A stretch of DNA of 64,000 bases from Propionivibrio sp. (GTDB lineage: Bacteria; Pseudomonadota; Gammaproteobacteria; Burkholderiales; Rhodocyclaceae). Under the pieces are notes generated by a model. The model searched no databases. It had not been told where the DNA came from and saw only the letters and a list, made by a program, of their open reading frames with translations. The translations under genes and the position numbers were made by a program. The stretch spans positions 62,001-126,000 of the forward strand of contig JADJLB010000012.1 in the NCBI GenBank assembly GCA_016705685.1, written 5' to 3'. Shown piece after piece: positions 8,361-17,647 of this stretch (the stretch's first letter is position 1; each line of letters begins with the position of its first letter).

Positions 8361-9065
8361 ATGAGCGACCATACTTCCAAGAATTTCGATCTCGAACTCG
8401 AAAATCTGCGTACTCGCGTCCTGCAAATGGGGGGCTTGGCTGAAGAGCAGGTTCGCAAGGCGATGGAAGGCCTTGACACGGGCGACCATCCGCTTTTGGA
8501 AACTGTCATCCGCAACGACGTACTGATCAACGAGATCGAGATCGATACCGAAACCTCGTGTTATCAGATCATTGCCAAACGGCAACCGACGGCGAACGAT
8601 CTGCGCATGATTGTCTCTGTCCTCAAGGCCATATCCGATCTGGAACGCGTCGGCGACAAGGCCAGGAAAATCGCGCGCCTGGGCATCGCCCTGACGAATC
8701 ATCCGTCCGCCGGCTCGCTGAATATTGAGTTGAACCATATGGCCGAAACGGCGCTGAAGATGTTGCGCCTTTCACTGGACGGTTTTGCCCGTCTTGACGT
8801 CAGCCTGGCGACCAAAGCGATGCATCTCGACAGTCTGGTCAATACGGAATATCTGGCCGTAACCCGCCAATTGATCACCTACATGATGGAAGATCCGCGC
8901 ACCATCACGCGGTCATTGGATATCCTGTCAATCGCCAAGGCCATCGAGCGCATCGGCGACCATGCAAGCAGCATCGCCGAATATGTTATTTTCATGGTCA
9001 AGGGGCTGAACGTGCGCCACGCGACGGCCGACGAGGTCGAAGCGAAGATTGCCAGTTTCAGTTGA
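8361..9065 (+). CDS. phoU: phosphate-signalling protein PhoU
   Basis: 234 residues, two repeats of a three-helix bundle. Each carries the metal-binding ExxxD-type signature seen here as DLERVGDKARKIAR (about 93-106) and AIERIGDHASSIAEY (about 195-209). PhoU links the Pst phosphate transporter to the PhoR kinase and restrains phosphate uptake and polyphosphate accumulation. The ATG at 8361 has GGAG eight bases upstream. No pst or phoBR genes adjoin it here. In a genome that also encodes a PPK2 polyphosphate enzyme 2 kb away it may bear on polyphosphate storage (inference). It converges on yggX with a 76 bp gap. Confidence 0.93.
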   Translation: MSDHTSKNFDLELENLRTRVLQMGGLAEEQVRKAMEGLDTGDHPLLETVIRNDVLINEIEIDTETSCYQIIAKRQPTANDLRMIVSVLKAISDLERVGDKARKIARLGIALTNHPSAGSLNIELNHMAETALKMLRLSLDGFARLDVSLATKAMHLDSLVNTEYLAVTRQLITYMMEDPRTITRSLDILSIAKAIERIGDHASSIAEYVIFMVKGLNVRHATADEVEAKIASFS

Positions 9066-9141
9066 TGTCGGCGACCACAGGGGCAAACGCCGATCGGTCG
9101 TGGCGCCGGCCACAGACGCGCGGGACTGGCGGACCACGCAT

Positions 9142-9414
9142 TCAGTGACTTGGGGGCACGTACCCCTGTACCTGATCGGCTCCACTGCCAAAAAAGTGCT
9201 TCTCGATCTGCTCGGCCAGATACTTACGATGCGCCGCATCCGCCAGATTCAGACGATTTTCGTTGATGATCATCGTCTGCATGCGAATCCACTGCTGCCA
9301 GGCTTCTTTGGAAACGCCTTCGTAAATCCGCTTTCCGAGTTCCCCCGGATAGGGTGGAAAATCGAGCGCTTCGGCCTCTCGCCCGAGTTTTACACAGTTC
9401 ACCGTTCTTGCCAT
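9142..9414 (-). CDS. yggX: Fe(2+)-trafficking / oxidative damage protection protein YggX
   Basis: 90 residues, the standard length. The conserved N-terminus [11 protein letters not shown] with its single cysteine, [13 protein letters not shown], and [17 protein letters not shown] are diagnostic. The protein protects iron-sulphur clusters from oxidation and influences iron supply in the cytoplasm. GGAG lies seven bases before the ATG. It is last in the minus-strand run rsmE-pap-argA-yggX and follows argA by 76 bp, a common pairing in betaproteobacteria. Confidence 0.93.
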   Translation of the reverse strand: MARTVNCVKLGREAEALDFPPYPGELGKRIYEGVSKEAWQQWIRMQTMIINENRLNLADAAHRKYLAEQIEKHFFGSGADQVQGYVPPSH

Positions 9415-9490
9415 AAATTCACTCCGTCATGCACTAAACGCATTCGCCATTCGACGCCCGGATTATACCGTGCAAGACGAATCCAAAAAC

Positions 9491-10810
9491 TCAAACCGCC
9501 TTGGAAAATACTTTGGAACGGCGTTGCAGGTTGTAAAGAAGCCGTTTCTCAGTCGGCAGTTGATCTACCGGTTGTTCGACAAAGCCCCTTTCCTTGAACC
9601 AGTGCGAAGTCACCGTGGTCAGCACGAACAAGCGCTTGATGCCTACCGCCCGGGCGCGCGTTTCGATGCGTTTGATCAGTTTTTCCCCATAGCCCCAGCG
9701 GCGGTAGTGGGGATGCACGGCGACGCAGGCCAGTTCGGCCTGATCGTCGCCATAGGGATAAAGCGCGGCGCACCCGACAATCAGACCATCGTGTTCAATC
9801 ACCGAGAAGCGCGTAATTTCGCGCTCGAGCAATTCACGCGAACGGCGCACCAGGGCTCCGATCTCCTCAAGCGGCTCGATCAGCGCCACCAGTCCGCTGA
9901 TATCGTCCGGACGCGCGTCACGTAAAATCTCAAGCGATTCACGGGTAATGATGGTGCCTACGCCATCACGCGAAAACAGTTCGCGCAGCAAGGTGCCATC
10001 CTCGTTATAGCTGATCAGATGCACCCGGCCGATGCCGGCGCGGCTGGCGCGTACGGCACAGGGTAGATAGCGCTTGATGTCCGGCGACAGCCAGTCGCCA
10101 GTCGTTACCAGGCGCTCGGCCGAATCGGCGGTGAGCTCGTCGAGCAGATTTCCATCACGATCCGTTACGCCCTGGCTATCGGTCAGAAAAATCAGCTTGT
10201 CGGCGGTAATGGCCTTTGCTGCCGATTCGGCGACTTCTTCCATGGCGAGATTGAATATTTCGCCCGTTGGGCTGGCCCCCAGGCAAGAAAGAATCACGAT
10301 ATTCCCCATGCCCAATTGCGCTCGAATCCCTTCGGCATCGATCTTGCGCACGCTCCCGGCATATTGCATATCCACCCCGTCAAGCACGCCGAGTGGTTTG
10401 GCCGTGATGAAATTACCGGCAATGATGCGTATCGTGCTGTTGGCCATCGGCGTATCGGGCAAGCCCTGAGAAAGCAGCGCGTCAATTTCGAGATACACGC
10501 TGCCGACCGCATCGATCACGCAATCCAGCGTCGCCGCATCGGTGACGCGGTAACCCAAATGGGTAATCGATTTGATGCCCTTCTCGCTCAATTCTTCTTC
10601 TATCTGCGGACGCGCACCATGCACCAGCAACAGCCGCACCCCCAGCGCGGCCAGCAGATTTGCGTCGTAGGCCAATGTACGCGCCAGCGGACCCGAAATC
10701 GCCTTGCCCCCGAAAGCAATTACAAACGTCTTACCTCGAAACAGATTGACATAGGGAGCAACCGACCGGAACAGGGATACGAAGTGGGCGGAACTCAGTT
10801 CATCGTGCAT
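9491..10810 (-). CDS. argA: amino-acid N-acetyltransferase (N-acetylglutamate synthase)
   Basis: Catalyses acetyl-CoA + L-glutamate to N-acetylglutamate, the first step of arginine synthesis. 439 residues with an N-terminal amino-acid-kinase fold (about 20-285: VIAFGGKAISG, LVHGARPQIEE, ILSCLGASPTGEIFN), which binds the arginine feedback inhibitor, and a C-terminal GNAT domain (about 295-435: LACVAVHPHYRRWGYGEKLI is the acetyl-CoA loop). The ATG at 10810 begins only 5 bp after the stop of pap, indicating one transcript. Confidence 0.93.
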   Translation of the reverse strand: MHDELSSAHFVSLFRSVAPYVNLFRGKTFVIAFGGKAISGPLARTLAYDANLLAALGVRLLLVHGARPQIEEELSEKGIKSITHLGYRVTDAATLDCVIDAVGSVYLEIDALLSQGLPDTPMANSTIRIIAGNFITAKPLGVLDGVDMQYAGSVRKIDAEGIRAQLGMGNIVILSCLGASPTGEIFNLAMEEVAESAAKAITADKLIFLTDSQGVTDRDGNLLDELTADSAERLVTTGDWLSPDIKRYLPCAVRASRAGIGRVHLISYNEDGTLLRELFSRDGVGTIITRESLEILRDARPDDISGLVALIEPLEEIGALVRRSRELLEREITRFSVIEHDGLIVGCAALYPYGDDQAELACVAVHPHYRRWGYGEKLIKRIETRARAVGIKRLFVLTTVTSHWFKERGFVEQPVDQLPTEKRLLYNLQRRSKVFSKAV

Positions 10811-10815
10811 TTTAT

Positions 10816-12327
10816 TTATTTGTCCTTGGATTTTTCTTTTGCCTTGTCTGCGTTCAAGGCGCTTTCCAGGCGTTCGCAGAGGGTCCGCAAGATCTTGACC
10901 CGAGCATAACTTTTGTTGTTCGCTTCAACCAGCGTCCACGGCGCCGTACTGGTGCTGGTCCGGTCGACCATATCGCATACCGCAGTGTGATAGGCCTCGG
11001 CCTTTTCACGGTTGCGCCAGTCCTCTTCGGTAATCTTGAAACGCTTGAAATCGATTTTCTCGCGCTCCTTGAAGCGCTTGAGTTGTTCTTTGTCGCTGAT
11101 CTGCAACCAGAACTTGATGACTATCGCACCGTCTTTTTGCAGCTCATGTTCAAAGTCATTGATCTCAGTGTAAGCACGCAACCAGTCGGCTTCAGTACAA
11201 AACCCCTCGACACGCTCGACCAACACGCGGCCATACCAGGTGCGGTCGAAAATAGCCACCCGACCAGTGCGCGGGATGTGCCGCCAGAACCGCCACATGT
11301 AGGGCTGGGCGCGCTCCTCCTCGGTCGGCGCAGCAACGGGAATGATCTGGTATTGACGTGCATCGATCGCCGCCGTAATACGCCGTATACTCCCGCCTTT
11401 GCCAGCGGCGTCCGAACCTTCGAAAGCGACGATCAGCGAGCGCGTCTTGAATCCGGGATGGCGCACCAGCTCTGACAATCGCCCCTGCCACTTGGCCAGC
11501 TGGACTTCGTAAGCCTGGTGATCGAGTTTCTGCGTCAGATCCAGTGCGGTCAGCACATCGAGCGTATCGATCTTCGGGGCCAGCGGCGGAGCCACCGGAA
11601 AGTTCTGGTCACGCTTGTCGGCCAGGCGCTTTTGAAGTGCGTCCAGGATGATCTTGCCGACGGTCAGCGAACGATAACGATCGTCCGTTCCCTCGATGAC
11701 GATCCACGGCGCCCAGGGCGTATTGGTCATGCGTAGCACATGACCGGCCGCATCCTGCAACTTATCGTAGGTTTTTAGACGCGACCAGCTCTCCTTGGTC
11801 ACCCGCCAAGCCGTTCTGGGGTTTTTTTCGATCGCCTTCAAACGTTGGCGCTGACCATCCTTGGAGAGATGGAACCAGAATTTGAGGACCAGTGCGCCTT
11901 CATTGACCAGCATCGCCTCGAAACGATTGATCTGGTCCATGCGCTGGTCGAGGTCGCCTTTGGCCAACTGCCCCTGAATCCGTTCACGAATCGGGTCGGA
12001 ATACCAGGAGCCGGCAAAAATACCGGTTCGCCCTTTGGGGGGCAGAGCACGCCAGTAGCGCCACATATAGGGCCGCTCGCGCTCTTCGTCGCTGGGCGCG
12101 GAAAAAGCGAGCGTGGACAGGTATCGCGGGTCCATCCATTCATAGAGTACGTTGATGGTTTCCCCCTTGCCTGAACCATCGACTCCGCTGACCAGAATAA
12201 CGACTGGAAATTTCCCGTTCTCGCGTAGCTCGAATTGCGCATCGAGCAAATCCGCGCGCAACTTGGGCACTTCTTCGCGGAAAGTCGTCTTGTCGATCGT
12301 ATGTCCCAGTTCTGCCGATTCAAACAT
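10816..12327 (-). CDS. pap: polyphosphate:AMP phosphotransferase (two-domain PPK2)
   Basis: Uses polyphosphate to phosphorylate AMP to ADP; with adenylate kinase this regenerates ATP. About 503 residues from the ATG at 12327, with two tandem PPK2 domains. Domain 1 (about 15-245) has Walker A SGVDGSGKGETI but a changed second motif (AGSWYSDPIRERI, where FDRSWY is usual). Domain 2 (about 265-495) has EGSDAAGKGGSIRR and the intact FDRTWYGRVLVERV. In characterised Pap enzymes the C-terminal domain carries activity, which fits this asymmetry. An open frame runs on to 12492, but that part lies inside rsmE in another frame and lacks PPK2 similarity. It overlaps the rsmE stop by 8 bp and is followed by argA. 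It is the clearest polyphosphate marker in the window. Confidence 0.92.
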   Translation of the reverse strand: MFESAELGHTIDKTTFREEVPKLRADLLDAQFELRENGKFPVVILVSGVDGSGKGETINVLYEWMDPRYLSTLAFSAPSDEERERPYMWRYWRALPPKGRTGIFAGSWYSDPIRERIQGQLAKGDLDQRMDQINRFEAMLVNEGALVLKFWFHLSKDGQRQRLKAIEKNPRTAWRVTKESWSRLKTYDKLQDAAGHVLRMTNTPWAPWIVIEGTDDRYRSLTVGKIILDALQKRLADKRDQNFPVAPPLAPKIDTLDVLTALDLTQKLDHQAYEVQLAKWQGRLSELVRHPGFKTRSLIVAFEGSDAAGKGGSIRRITAAIDARQYQIIPVAAPTEEERAQPYMWRFWRHIPRTGRVAIFDRTWYGRVLVERVEGFCTEADWLRAYTEINDFEHELQKDGAIVIKFWLQISDKEQLKRFKEREKIDFKRFKITEEDWRNREKAEAYHTAVCDMVDRTSTSTAPWTLVEANNKSYARVKILRTLCERLESALNADKAKEKSKDK

Positions 12328-13081
12328 GATGTAAGCCCTCTCTGAAATCGCCCCACAAACCCTGAATTGCCGCCAGTGCAGCCAGCCCGGCCGTCTCGGT
12401 GCGCAAGATTCTCGGCCCGAGCCGGATTGGAAGAAAACCAGCTTGCTCCGCCTTCTTGAGTTCCTCCATAGCCAATCCTCCCTCGGGACCAATCAGTAAT
12501 TCGATCTGCCCCCTGGGAGCAACGGGTGCGATGCTATCCAGAGTGTGCTCCGAACCGGGCACCAGCATCAAGCGCATTATTTCTTCCCCACCCGGCTTGT
12601 CCAGCCATTGCACGAGATCCATCAGCGCATCTACCTCCGGCACCCGGTTGCGACCGCACTGTTCGCAGGCCGCAATGGCTACAGCTCGCCAGTGCTCAAC
12701 ACGCCGCGCTGACCTCTCGCGTTCGAGCCGAACGACGCTGCGTTGCGACTTCACCGGAACGATACGCGAAACGCCTAACTCGACGGCTTTCTGTATGGTC
12801 ATGTCCATCTTCTCGCCAGCCTGCAGGCCCTGCACGAGCGACACGCGGATCGGTGCCTCACACTCGGCATCACGCCATTCCAGCACATTGACCACCACCT
12901 GCGCGCGCTCAATTCGGGCAATGCGGGCAACATATTCGCCACCGTGGCCATCGAACAAAATCAGATCGTCACCTTCGCGCAAACGCAAGACCCGGCTGGC
13001 GTGGCGCGCTGCGGCTTCAGGCAGGGCAAGCTGAGAAGTATTCTCCAAGGGCAGTGGGCAGTAAAATCGGTTCATGCGCAT
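12320..13081 (-). CDS. rsmE: 16S rRNA (uracil-1498-N3)-methyltransferase
   Basis: 253 residues, SPOUT-class methyltransferase that modifies U1498 of 16S rRNA using S-adenosylmethionine. An N-terminal PUA-like domain (about 1-75: HASRVLRLREGDDLILFDG) precedes the trefoil-knot domain, whose SAM-binding loops are visible as LLIGPEGGLAMEE (about 196-208) and LGPRILRTETA (about 221-231). It starts at 13081; an internal ATG two codons later is equally possible. First of the run rsmE-pap-argA-yggX, divergent from the thioredoxin-like gene with about 55 bp between the start codons. Confidence 0.92.
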   Translation of the reverse strand: MRMNRFYCPLPLENTSQLALPEAAARHASRVLRLREGDDLILFDGHGGEYVARIARIERAQVVVNVLEWRDAECEAPIRVSLVQGLQAGEKMDMTIQKAVELGVSRIVPVKSQRSVVRLERERSARRVEHWRAVAIAACEQCGRNRVPEVDALMDLVQWLDKPGGEEIMRLMLVPGSEHTLDSIAPVAPRGQIELLIGPEGGLAMEELKKAEQAGFLPIRLGPRILRTETAGLAALAAIQGLWGDFREGLHHV

Positions 13082-13136
13082 GGTGATATTATATGAGTAT
13101 GTTTAAGTCATCATGACCGGCAGGTCAATCTCAACT

Positions 13137-13688
13137 ATGGCCATCAACACTCCAATTTGCAATTACGGCTGGAACGCACCCGAATTCGAACTCCCCGACA
13201 CGACGGGCAGATACTGGACATTGGATAAACTTCGCGGAGTCAATGGTCTGTTGCTGATGTTTATTTGCAACCACTGCCCCTACGTCAAAGCAATCATCGA
13301 CCGTATTTGCCAAGACGCGTTAAGACTGCAGCAGATGGGCTTTGGCGTTGCCGCCATCATGAGCAACGATACAGACGCCTATCCGGAAGATTCGTTGGCC
13401 AACATGAAAGGGCTTTCTCAAAGCCTCGGGTTTTCATTCCCGTATTTGCACGACGAATCGCAGAACGTTGCACGCGACTATGGCGCCGTATGCACACCGG
13501 ATTTCTTCGGTTTCAACAAGCATCTGCAGTTGCAATACCGGGGCCGCCTCGATTCGAGCGGTCGCGCACCGGCAGCGCCCGATGTCCGGCGCGAACTGGT
13601 CGATGCCATGCGGCTGATTGCGGCCACTGGAAACGGACCGGCCGAACAGGTGGCCTCGATGGGCTGCTCGATTAAATGGCGCAGTTGA
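13137..13688 (+). CDS. thioredoxin-family (AhpC/TSA-like) protein
   Basis: 183 residues with a thioredoxin fold: N-terminal APEFELPDTTGR (peroxiredoxin/TlpA-like), then FICNHCPYVKAI, a CxxC-like N-H-C-P site in which the first catalytic position is C-N-H-C, and a cis-proline loop VCTPDFFGF. Such proteins are common, cytoplasmic (no signal peptide) and thought to be thiol reductases or peroxidases, but none has a settled role that I can assign. I start at MAINTP (13137), the usual family N-terminus, rather than an ATG 24 bases upstream. Divergent from rsmE. Confidence 0.82.
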   Translation: MAINTPICNYGWNAPEFELPDTTGRYWTLDKLRGVNGLLLMFICNHCPYVKAIIDRICQDALRLQQMGFGVAAIMSNDTDAYPEDSLANMKGLSQSLGFSFPYLHDESQNVARDYGAVCTPDFFGFNKHLQLQYRGRLDSSGRAPAAPDVRRELVDAMRLIAATGNGPAEQVASMGCSIKWRS

Positions 13689-13801
13689 CGGGGAATTCCT
13701 GAAGCAGGCTCACGACTTGATCTCAACGCACGCAATCGCCCATTGTTTGAAATCGATTCTCTTCTGGGCCAATTTAAGGTAGAATTTACGTTCAGTCATA
13801 T

Positions 13802-13825
13802 AGTTAACCAGTACACTGGTCAACT
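13802..13825. promoter_or_regulatory. palindrome upstream of fbp, candidate operator
   Basis: AGTTAACCAGT and ACTGGTCAACT form an 11-bp inverted repeat with one mismatch and a 2-bp spacer, centred about 59 bp before the fbp start. Its size and symmetry fit a dimeric repressor or activator site. A TAGAAT box (13790-13795) just upstream could be a -10 element, but there is no good -35. Confidence 0.45.
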
Positions 13826-13872
13826 GTATACATTTCTTCATGCGTTTTCACAAAAAATTCGGAGATTCGACG

Positions 13873-14889
13873 ATGCGTCGCACCACACTCAGCCGTTACC
13901 TGATTGAAGAGCAACGGGAAAAAGGCAAAATCAATGCCGATCTGCGCCTCCTTCTGGAAGTCGTTTCTCGTGCCTGCAAAGGAATTTCAATCGCCATCGG
14001 CAAGGGTGCATCGGCTGAAAACGGAGGCGTATTCGGTGAAGCCGGCAGCGAAAACGTTCAGGGCGAGGCGCAAAAGAAACTCGACATCCTTTCCAACGAA
14101 ATTCTTCTGGAGGCCAACGAGTGGGGAGGCCACCTGGCCGGTATGGCTTCCGAAGAAATGGCCGAGCCTCATTCGATTCCGAACCGTTATCCGCAGGGCG
14201 AATATCTGTTGTTATTCGACCCGCTGGACGGCTCCTCGAACATCGATATCAACGTTTCCGTTGGCACCATTTTTTCTGTTTTGCGCTGCCCCGATGGTGC
14301 GGACCCGACTCAGTCCTCGTCCTTCCAGCAAGCTGGGACACAGCAAGTTGCTGCCGGTTACGCTGTCTATGGCCCGACCACACTGCTGGTACTCACGGTC
14401 GGAGATGGCGTCGTCTGTTTTACGCTCGATCGCGAATACGGCTCCTTCGTGCTCACCCATGAAAACATGCAAATCCCGGCGGATACCAAAGAATTTGCCA
14501 TTAACATGTCGAACGCGCGTTTCTGGGATGCGCCGGTAAAGCGCTACGTCGACGACCTGCTGGCCGGGGCGAACGGCCCACGCGGCAAGGACTTCAATAT
14601 GCGCTGGGTAGCCGCGATGGTTGCCGACGTACATCGAATCATGACACGAGGCGGTGTCTTCCTTTATCCGATTGACAGCAGAAACCGCGACAAGGGCGGT
14701 AAACTCCGTTTGATGTACGAGGCTAACCCGATGGCCTTCATCGTCGAGCAGGCTGGCGGCGCGGCAACCACCGGCACCGAACGTATCATGAGTATTGTGC
14801 CAACCGCTCTGCACCAACGTGTTTCGGTCATTCTCGGGTCCAAGAGCGAAGTCGAAATCGTCGAGAAATACTATCGGGAAATGAACTAA
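13873..14889 (+). CDS. fbp: fructose-1,6-bisphosphatase class I
   Basis: Hydrolyses fructose-1,6-bisphosphate to fructose-6-phosphate, the irreversible step of gluconeogenesis. 338 residues from the ATG at 13873, where GGAG lies eight bases upstream; an open frame from 13840 adds an atypical leader. Metal and substrate motifs are [20 protein letters not shown] (about 110-129, the FBPase metal site), RYVDDLLAG, and the C-terminal [21 protein letters not shown]. It supplies hexose phosphate to the glycogen genes 3 kb downstream. It converges on the SulP gene with a 29-bp gap. Confidence 0.95.
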   Translation: MRRTTLSRYLIEEQREKGKINADLRLLLEVVSRACKGISIAIGKGASAENGGVFGEAGSENVQGEAQKKLDILSNEILLEANEWGGHLAGMASEEMAEPHSIPNRYPQGEYLLLFDPLDGSSNIDINVSVGTIFSVLRCPDGADPTQSSSFQQAGTQQVAAGYAVYGPTTLLVLTVGDGVVCFTLDREYGSFVLTHENMQIPADTKEFAINMSNARFWDAPVKRYVDDLLAGANGPRGKDFNMRWVAAMVADVHRIMTRGGVFLYPIDSRNRDKGGKLRLMYEANPMAFIVEQAGGAATTGTERIMSIVPTALHQRVSVILGSKSEVEIVEKYYREMN

Positions 14890-14918
14890 ACCCGCTGGGC
14901 GCAATGAGACCGGGCACT

Positions 14919-17129
14919 TTAGTGCTCCTGCAACAGAGTAAGCTCGTTCTCGGTATGCCTTAGTCGTATCGCCAGCGTCCGGGCCAGCTTGGAGACCAGC
15001 ACAAAGGCGATGCGCTTGTGCTCTCCGGCCAGGACGTTGAATTTCTCCAGGGTGACCAGATAGAGTTCGCAATCTCTGGACGCGATGGCGTCGTTGCCGC
15101 GCGGCCGCTGATCAAGAAATGCCAGGCCGCCGAAAAATTCGCCCCGGCCAAAGGTGGCGATGTGGCATAAACGCGAACTCCCTCCGACACAACCCATGAT
15201 CCGCACTTCCCCGCTGCGGATCAAATAAAGGGCTGTTCCAGGATCGCCACGCGCAAAGATGACTTCCCCGGCCTTGTAGGAGCGTGTTTCCATGCAGGCC
15301 TCAAGATCGGACAGCGTGTCGGCCTTGCTCCCCATAAACAGGCCGATTTCATGCAATTCGAGCGGCGGCAGGTCCGTGTCGTCGGCCCCCATATCACCGA
15401 GCAGGCGATCCTCGACCCATTCGATGGCCGCCTCGAGCGATGGCATGAAGATTACCTTTTTATCGTCCGATACCAGTCCAGCAAGTTCAAGAAATTCGCG
15501 CAGATTGCGTCCGTTGGGTAAACTTTCGCGCACATTGGAAAGCAAGAGTGGAACACCGCGCTCGGACAAGGCGTTGCGTACCAGTTTAAGCATGTGCGCC
15601 GCCGTCACATCGACGGATTGCACACGCTGCAGATCGAGGATCAGGTAATCGGTTGTCGCCAGTTCCGGTTCCAGGGTCAGGAAGAGCTGATGCGTGGTGC
15701 CGAAAAACAGGCTGCCCTGCAGCTCAAATATGACTGCGGTATTTCCTTTCTGTTCGAGTATCAATGTTTCTGTTTCCGGCCGGTACCAGGTCGAAGAGCG
15801 TTGTCCGACAAAGCTCTTTCGGCGTACCACATTGCCGCCCACCTGCTCGCGCAGAAAAAGGATGATCGACAGAATGACGCCGACAGCCGAAGCGGCGATC
15901 AAGCCCACAAAAAGCGCTACGCCAATAACCGCCAAGACCACCGTGAAGTCCAGAACGGTTGAGCGCGATTCAAGAAAACGCAAAGGATCCGTGTCGATCA
16001 TGCGCAATCCGATCACGATCAGCACCCCACTCAGCGCGGGAACGGGAATCCACGCGACATAAGCACTGAGCAGCAATGCGGCAATCAAAGTCATGACTCC
16101 TTCGACAATGCCGGATATTCTCGTTTTGGCGCCGCTTGACAAATTGACCAGGCTGGCACCCATGGTCCCTGCGCCTGGAAGGCCTCCGATGGTACAAGCC
16201 ACGACATTGGCAAGTCCCTGCGCCGCGAGTTCACGGTTCGGATCATGACGCGTGCGTGTCATCTGATCGAGAACAACACAGGTCTTCAGGGTATCGATTG
16301 AAAGCAGAGCCGCCAGCGTGATCGCACTGCCGACAAGAGCAGCTACCTGCGCAAGCTTGAGTTCACCGATCTGATACCAGCGATCGGTTATCAGATCGAT
16401 ATAGCCCACGCCTGTCGCGCCGAATGCGCCGACAACCAGAGAATTTCCGTCAAGCTGCAACAAGGACGCGTCGGTGATGGCAATACCGGCATACGTCAGA
16501 ATCCCAGCAAAAATACCCATGATCGTTCCCGGTATCGTCTTGGTCAGCTTCGGTCCGACAAGCATTGCAAAAACGGTCATACCGCCGATCAGCAACCCGC
16601 GCCAATCCCAGTGCAGAGGCGAAACCAACACCTCAAGCCAGTTCACGCCGGTTGGCGCACCGGCAAATTTTGGCAACTGACTGCCAATGATGATCAGACC
16701 GACTCCACTCAGATAACCACTGACTACCGGGTACGGTATGTATTTAATCAACCGGCCTATGCCGAGAAATCCGATGAGAATCTGGATCAGGCCGGTGAGT
16801 ATGCCCAGGACGGTCATCAGCAGGACTATGGGCAACGGCTGTAATCCCTGCGAAACCAGTTGAATGGCAAATGCCGAGAGGACCGCTGCCGCAGGTGCGC
16901 AGGGCGCGCTGATCAGTCGATCCGTACCGCCGAAGGTGGGGGCAATGAGCCCGAGGGCGGTTGCCCCAAAAATACCGGCGAGCGCACCGAAAGCCGCATA
17001 CTGGGGGCTGATTGCGGCATATACGGTTACGCCGAATGCCACAGCCGCCGGCAAGGCGACCAGCATGGCTGCCAGACCGCCCCAGAAGTCGCCCGAATAG
17101 CGCATCCACGTCCCGGAAAACTCGCGCAT
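14919..17129 (-). CDS. SulP-family anion transporter with STAS and cyclic-nucleotide-binding domains
   Basis: 736 residues. Residues about 10-420 are a SulP permease of 10-14 membrane helices (PQYAAFGALAGIFGA, GLPGAGTMGASLVNLSSGAKT). About 455-570 form a STAS domain (LDLQRVQSVDVTAAHMLKLV). About 600-715 form a cNMP/Crp-type domain with GEVIFARGDPGTALYLIRSG and a phosphate-binding-like GEFFGGLAFLDQRPRGNDA. SulP members move sulphate, bicarbonate or dicarboxylates; the substrate cannot be read from sequence. The added cyclic-nucleotide module suggests allosteric control by cAMP or another ligand. GGAGG lies about eight bases before the ATG at 17129. Confidence 0.88.
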   Translation of the reverse strand: MREFSGTWMRYSGDFWGGLAAMLVALPAAVAFGVTVYAAISPQYAAFGALAGIFGATALGLIAPTFGGTDRLISAPCAPAAAVLSAFAIQLVSQGLQPLPIVLLMTVLGILTGLIQILIGFLGIGRLIKYIPYPVVSGYLSGVGLIIIGSQLPKFAGAPTGVNWLEVLVSPLHWDWRGLLIGGMTVFAMLVGPKLTKTIPGTIMGIFAGILTYAGIAITDASLLQLDGNSLVVGAFGATGVGYIDLITDRWYQIGELKLAQVAALVGSAITLAALLSIDTLKTCVVLDQMTRTRHDPNRELAAQGLANVVACTIGGLPGAGTMGASLVNLSSGAKTRISGIVEGVMTLIAALLLSAYVAWIPVPALSGVLIVIGLRMIDTDPLRFLESRSTVLDFTVVLAVIGVALFVGLIAASAVGVILSIILFLREQVGGNVVRRKSFVGQRSSTWYRPETETLILEQKGNTAVIFELQGSLFFGTTHQLFLTLEPELATTDYLILDLQRVQSVDVTAAHMLKLVRNALSERGVPLLLSNVRESLPNGRNLREFLELAGLVSDDKKVIFMPSLEAAIEWVEDRLLGDMGADDTDLPPLELHEIGLFMGSKADTLSDLEACMETRSYKAGEVIFARGDPGTALYLIRSGEVRIMGCVGGSSRLCHIATFGRGEFFGGLAFLDQRPRGNDAIASRDCELYLVTLEKFNVLAGEHKRIAFVLVSKLARTLAIRLRHTENELTLLQEH

Positions 17130-17647
17130 TGTCTACACTTCCTCCGCAGTGATAACGGTTAATAGTGAATTAGGCGCAGCAAACTATACCTCAGCAATTG
17201 CTCCGTGCGCGGCAATCTGAAGCCGCATATCATTTGCCAGCCGGCTCTCGAATGAACTAGACTCCGCATGGCGGGTCCTAGACCGACGGGTTACCGCTTG
17301 TGGCGCCTTTTTTTCCACTCCGGCTATCTGTGACATTTCCCCCTTAACCCGTCAGATTGAAGTATGACCTGCCTCCCATTCTTGTCACTTCGTTTTCATT
17401 CTCGCTGGCTCGCGACTGGTCGTGACATTCGTTTCGCTGTTAGGCAACACCTGGACCGCACTCGATTCGTGTTTGTTTTCCCAATATTTCTCGTTTCGCC
17501 GCCGCCTGTGGCTACGAACTCATGTATTGCCCACTTGGCGGTTACCGCAACTTATGTAATGCTATCCCCCTTCCGGTTCAACTTGGCACCATCCCAGCCA
17601 TAGCTTCAGCCTATGGTTGTTTGTAAACCTTTTGGAGTACCTGACCG
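17130..17647. other. divergent intergenic region SulP / glgP
   Basis: 518 bp between divergent genes, expected to hold both promoters. A short open frame on the plus strand at 17364-17603 has no ribosome binding site and no family character, so I do not call it. The only structure I see is a perfect 6-bp inverted repeat, CCATAG at 17598-17603 and CTATGG at 17611-17616, in the glgP leader. GGAG at 17634-17637 is the glgP ribosome binding site, ten bases from the ATG. I cannot pick a convincing -35/-10 pair. Confidence 0.5.

Noticed and set aside
17364-17603. 79-codon frame in the glgP upstream region
   Set aside because: No ribosome binding site and unusual composition; more likely leader or promoter DNA.
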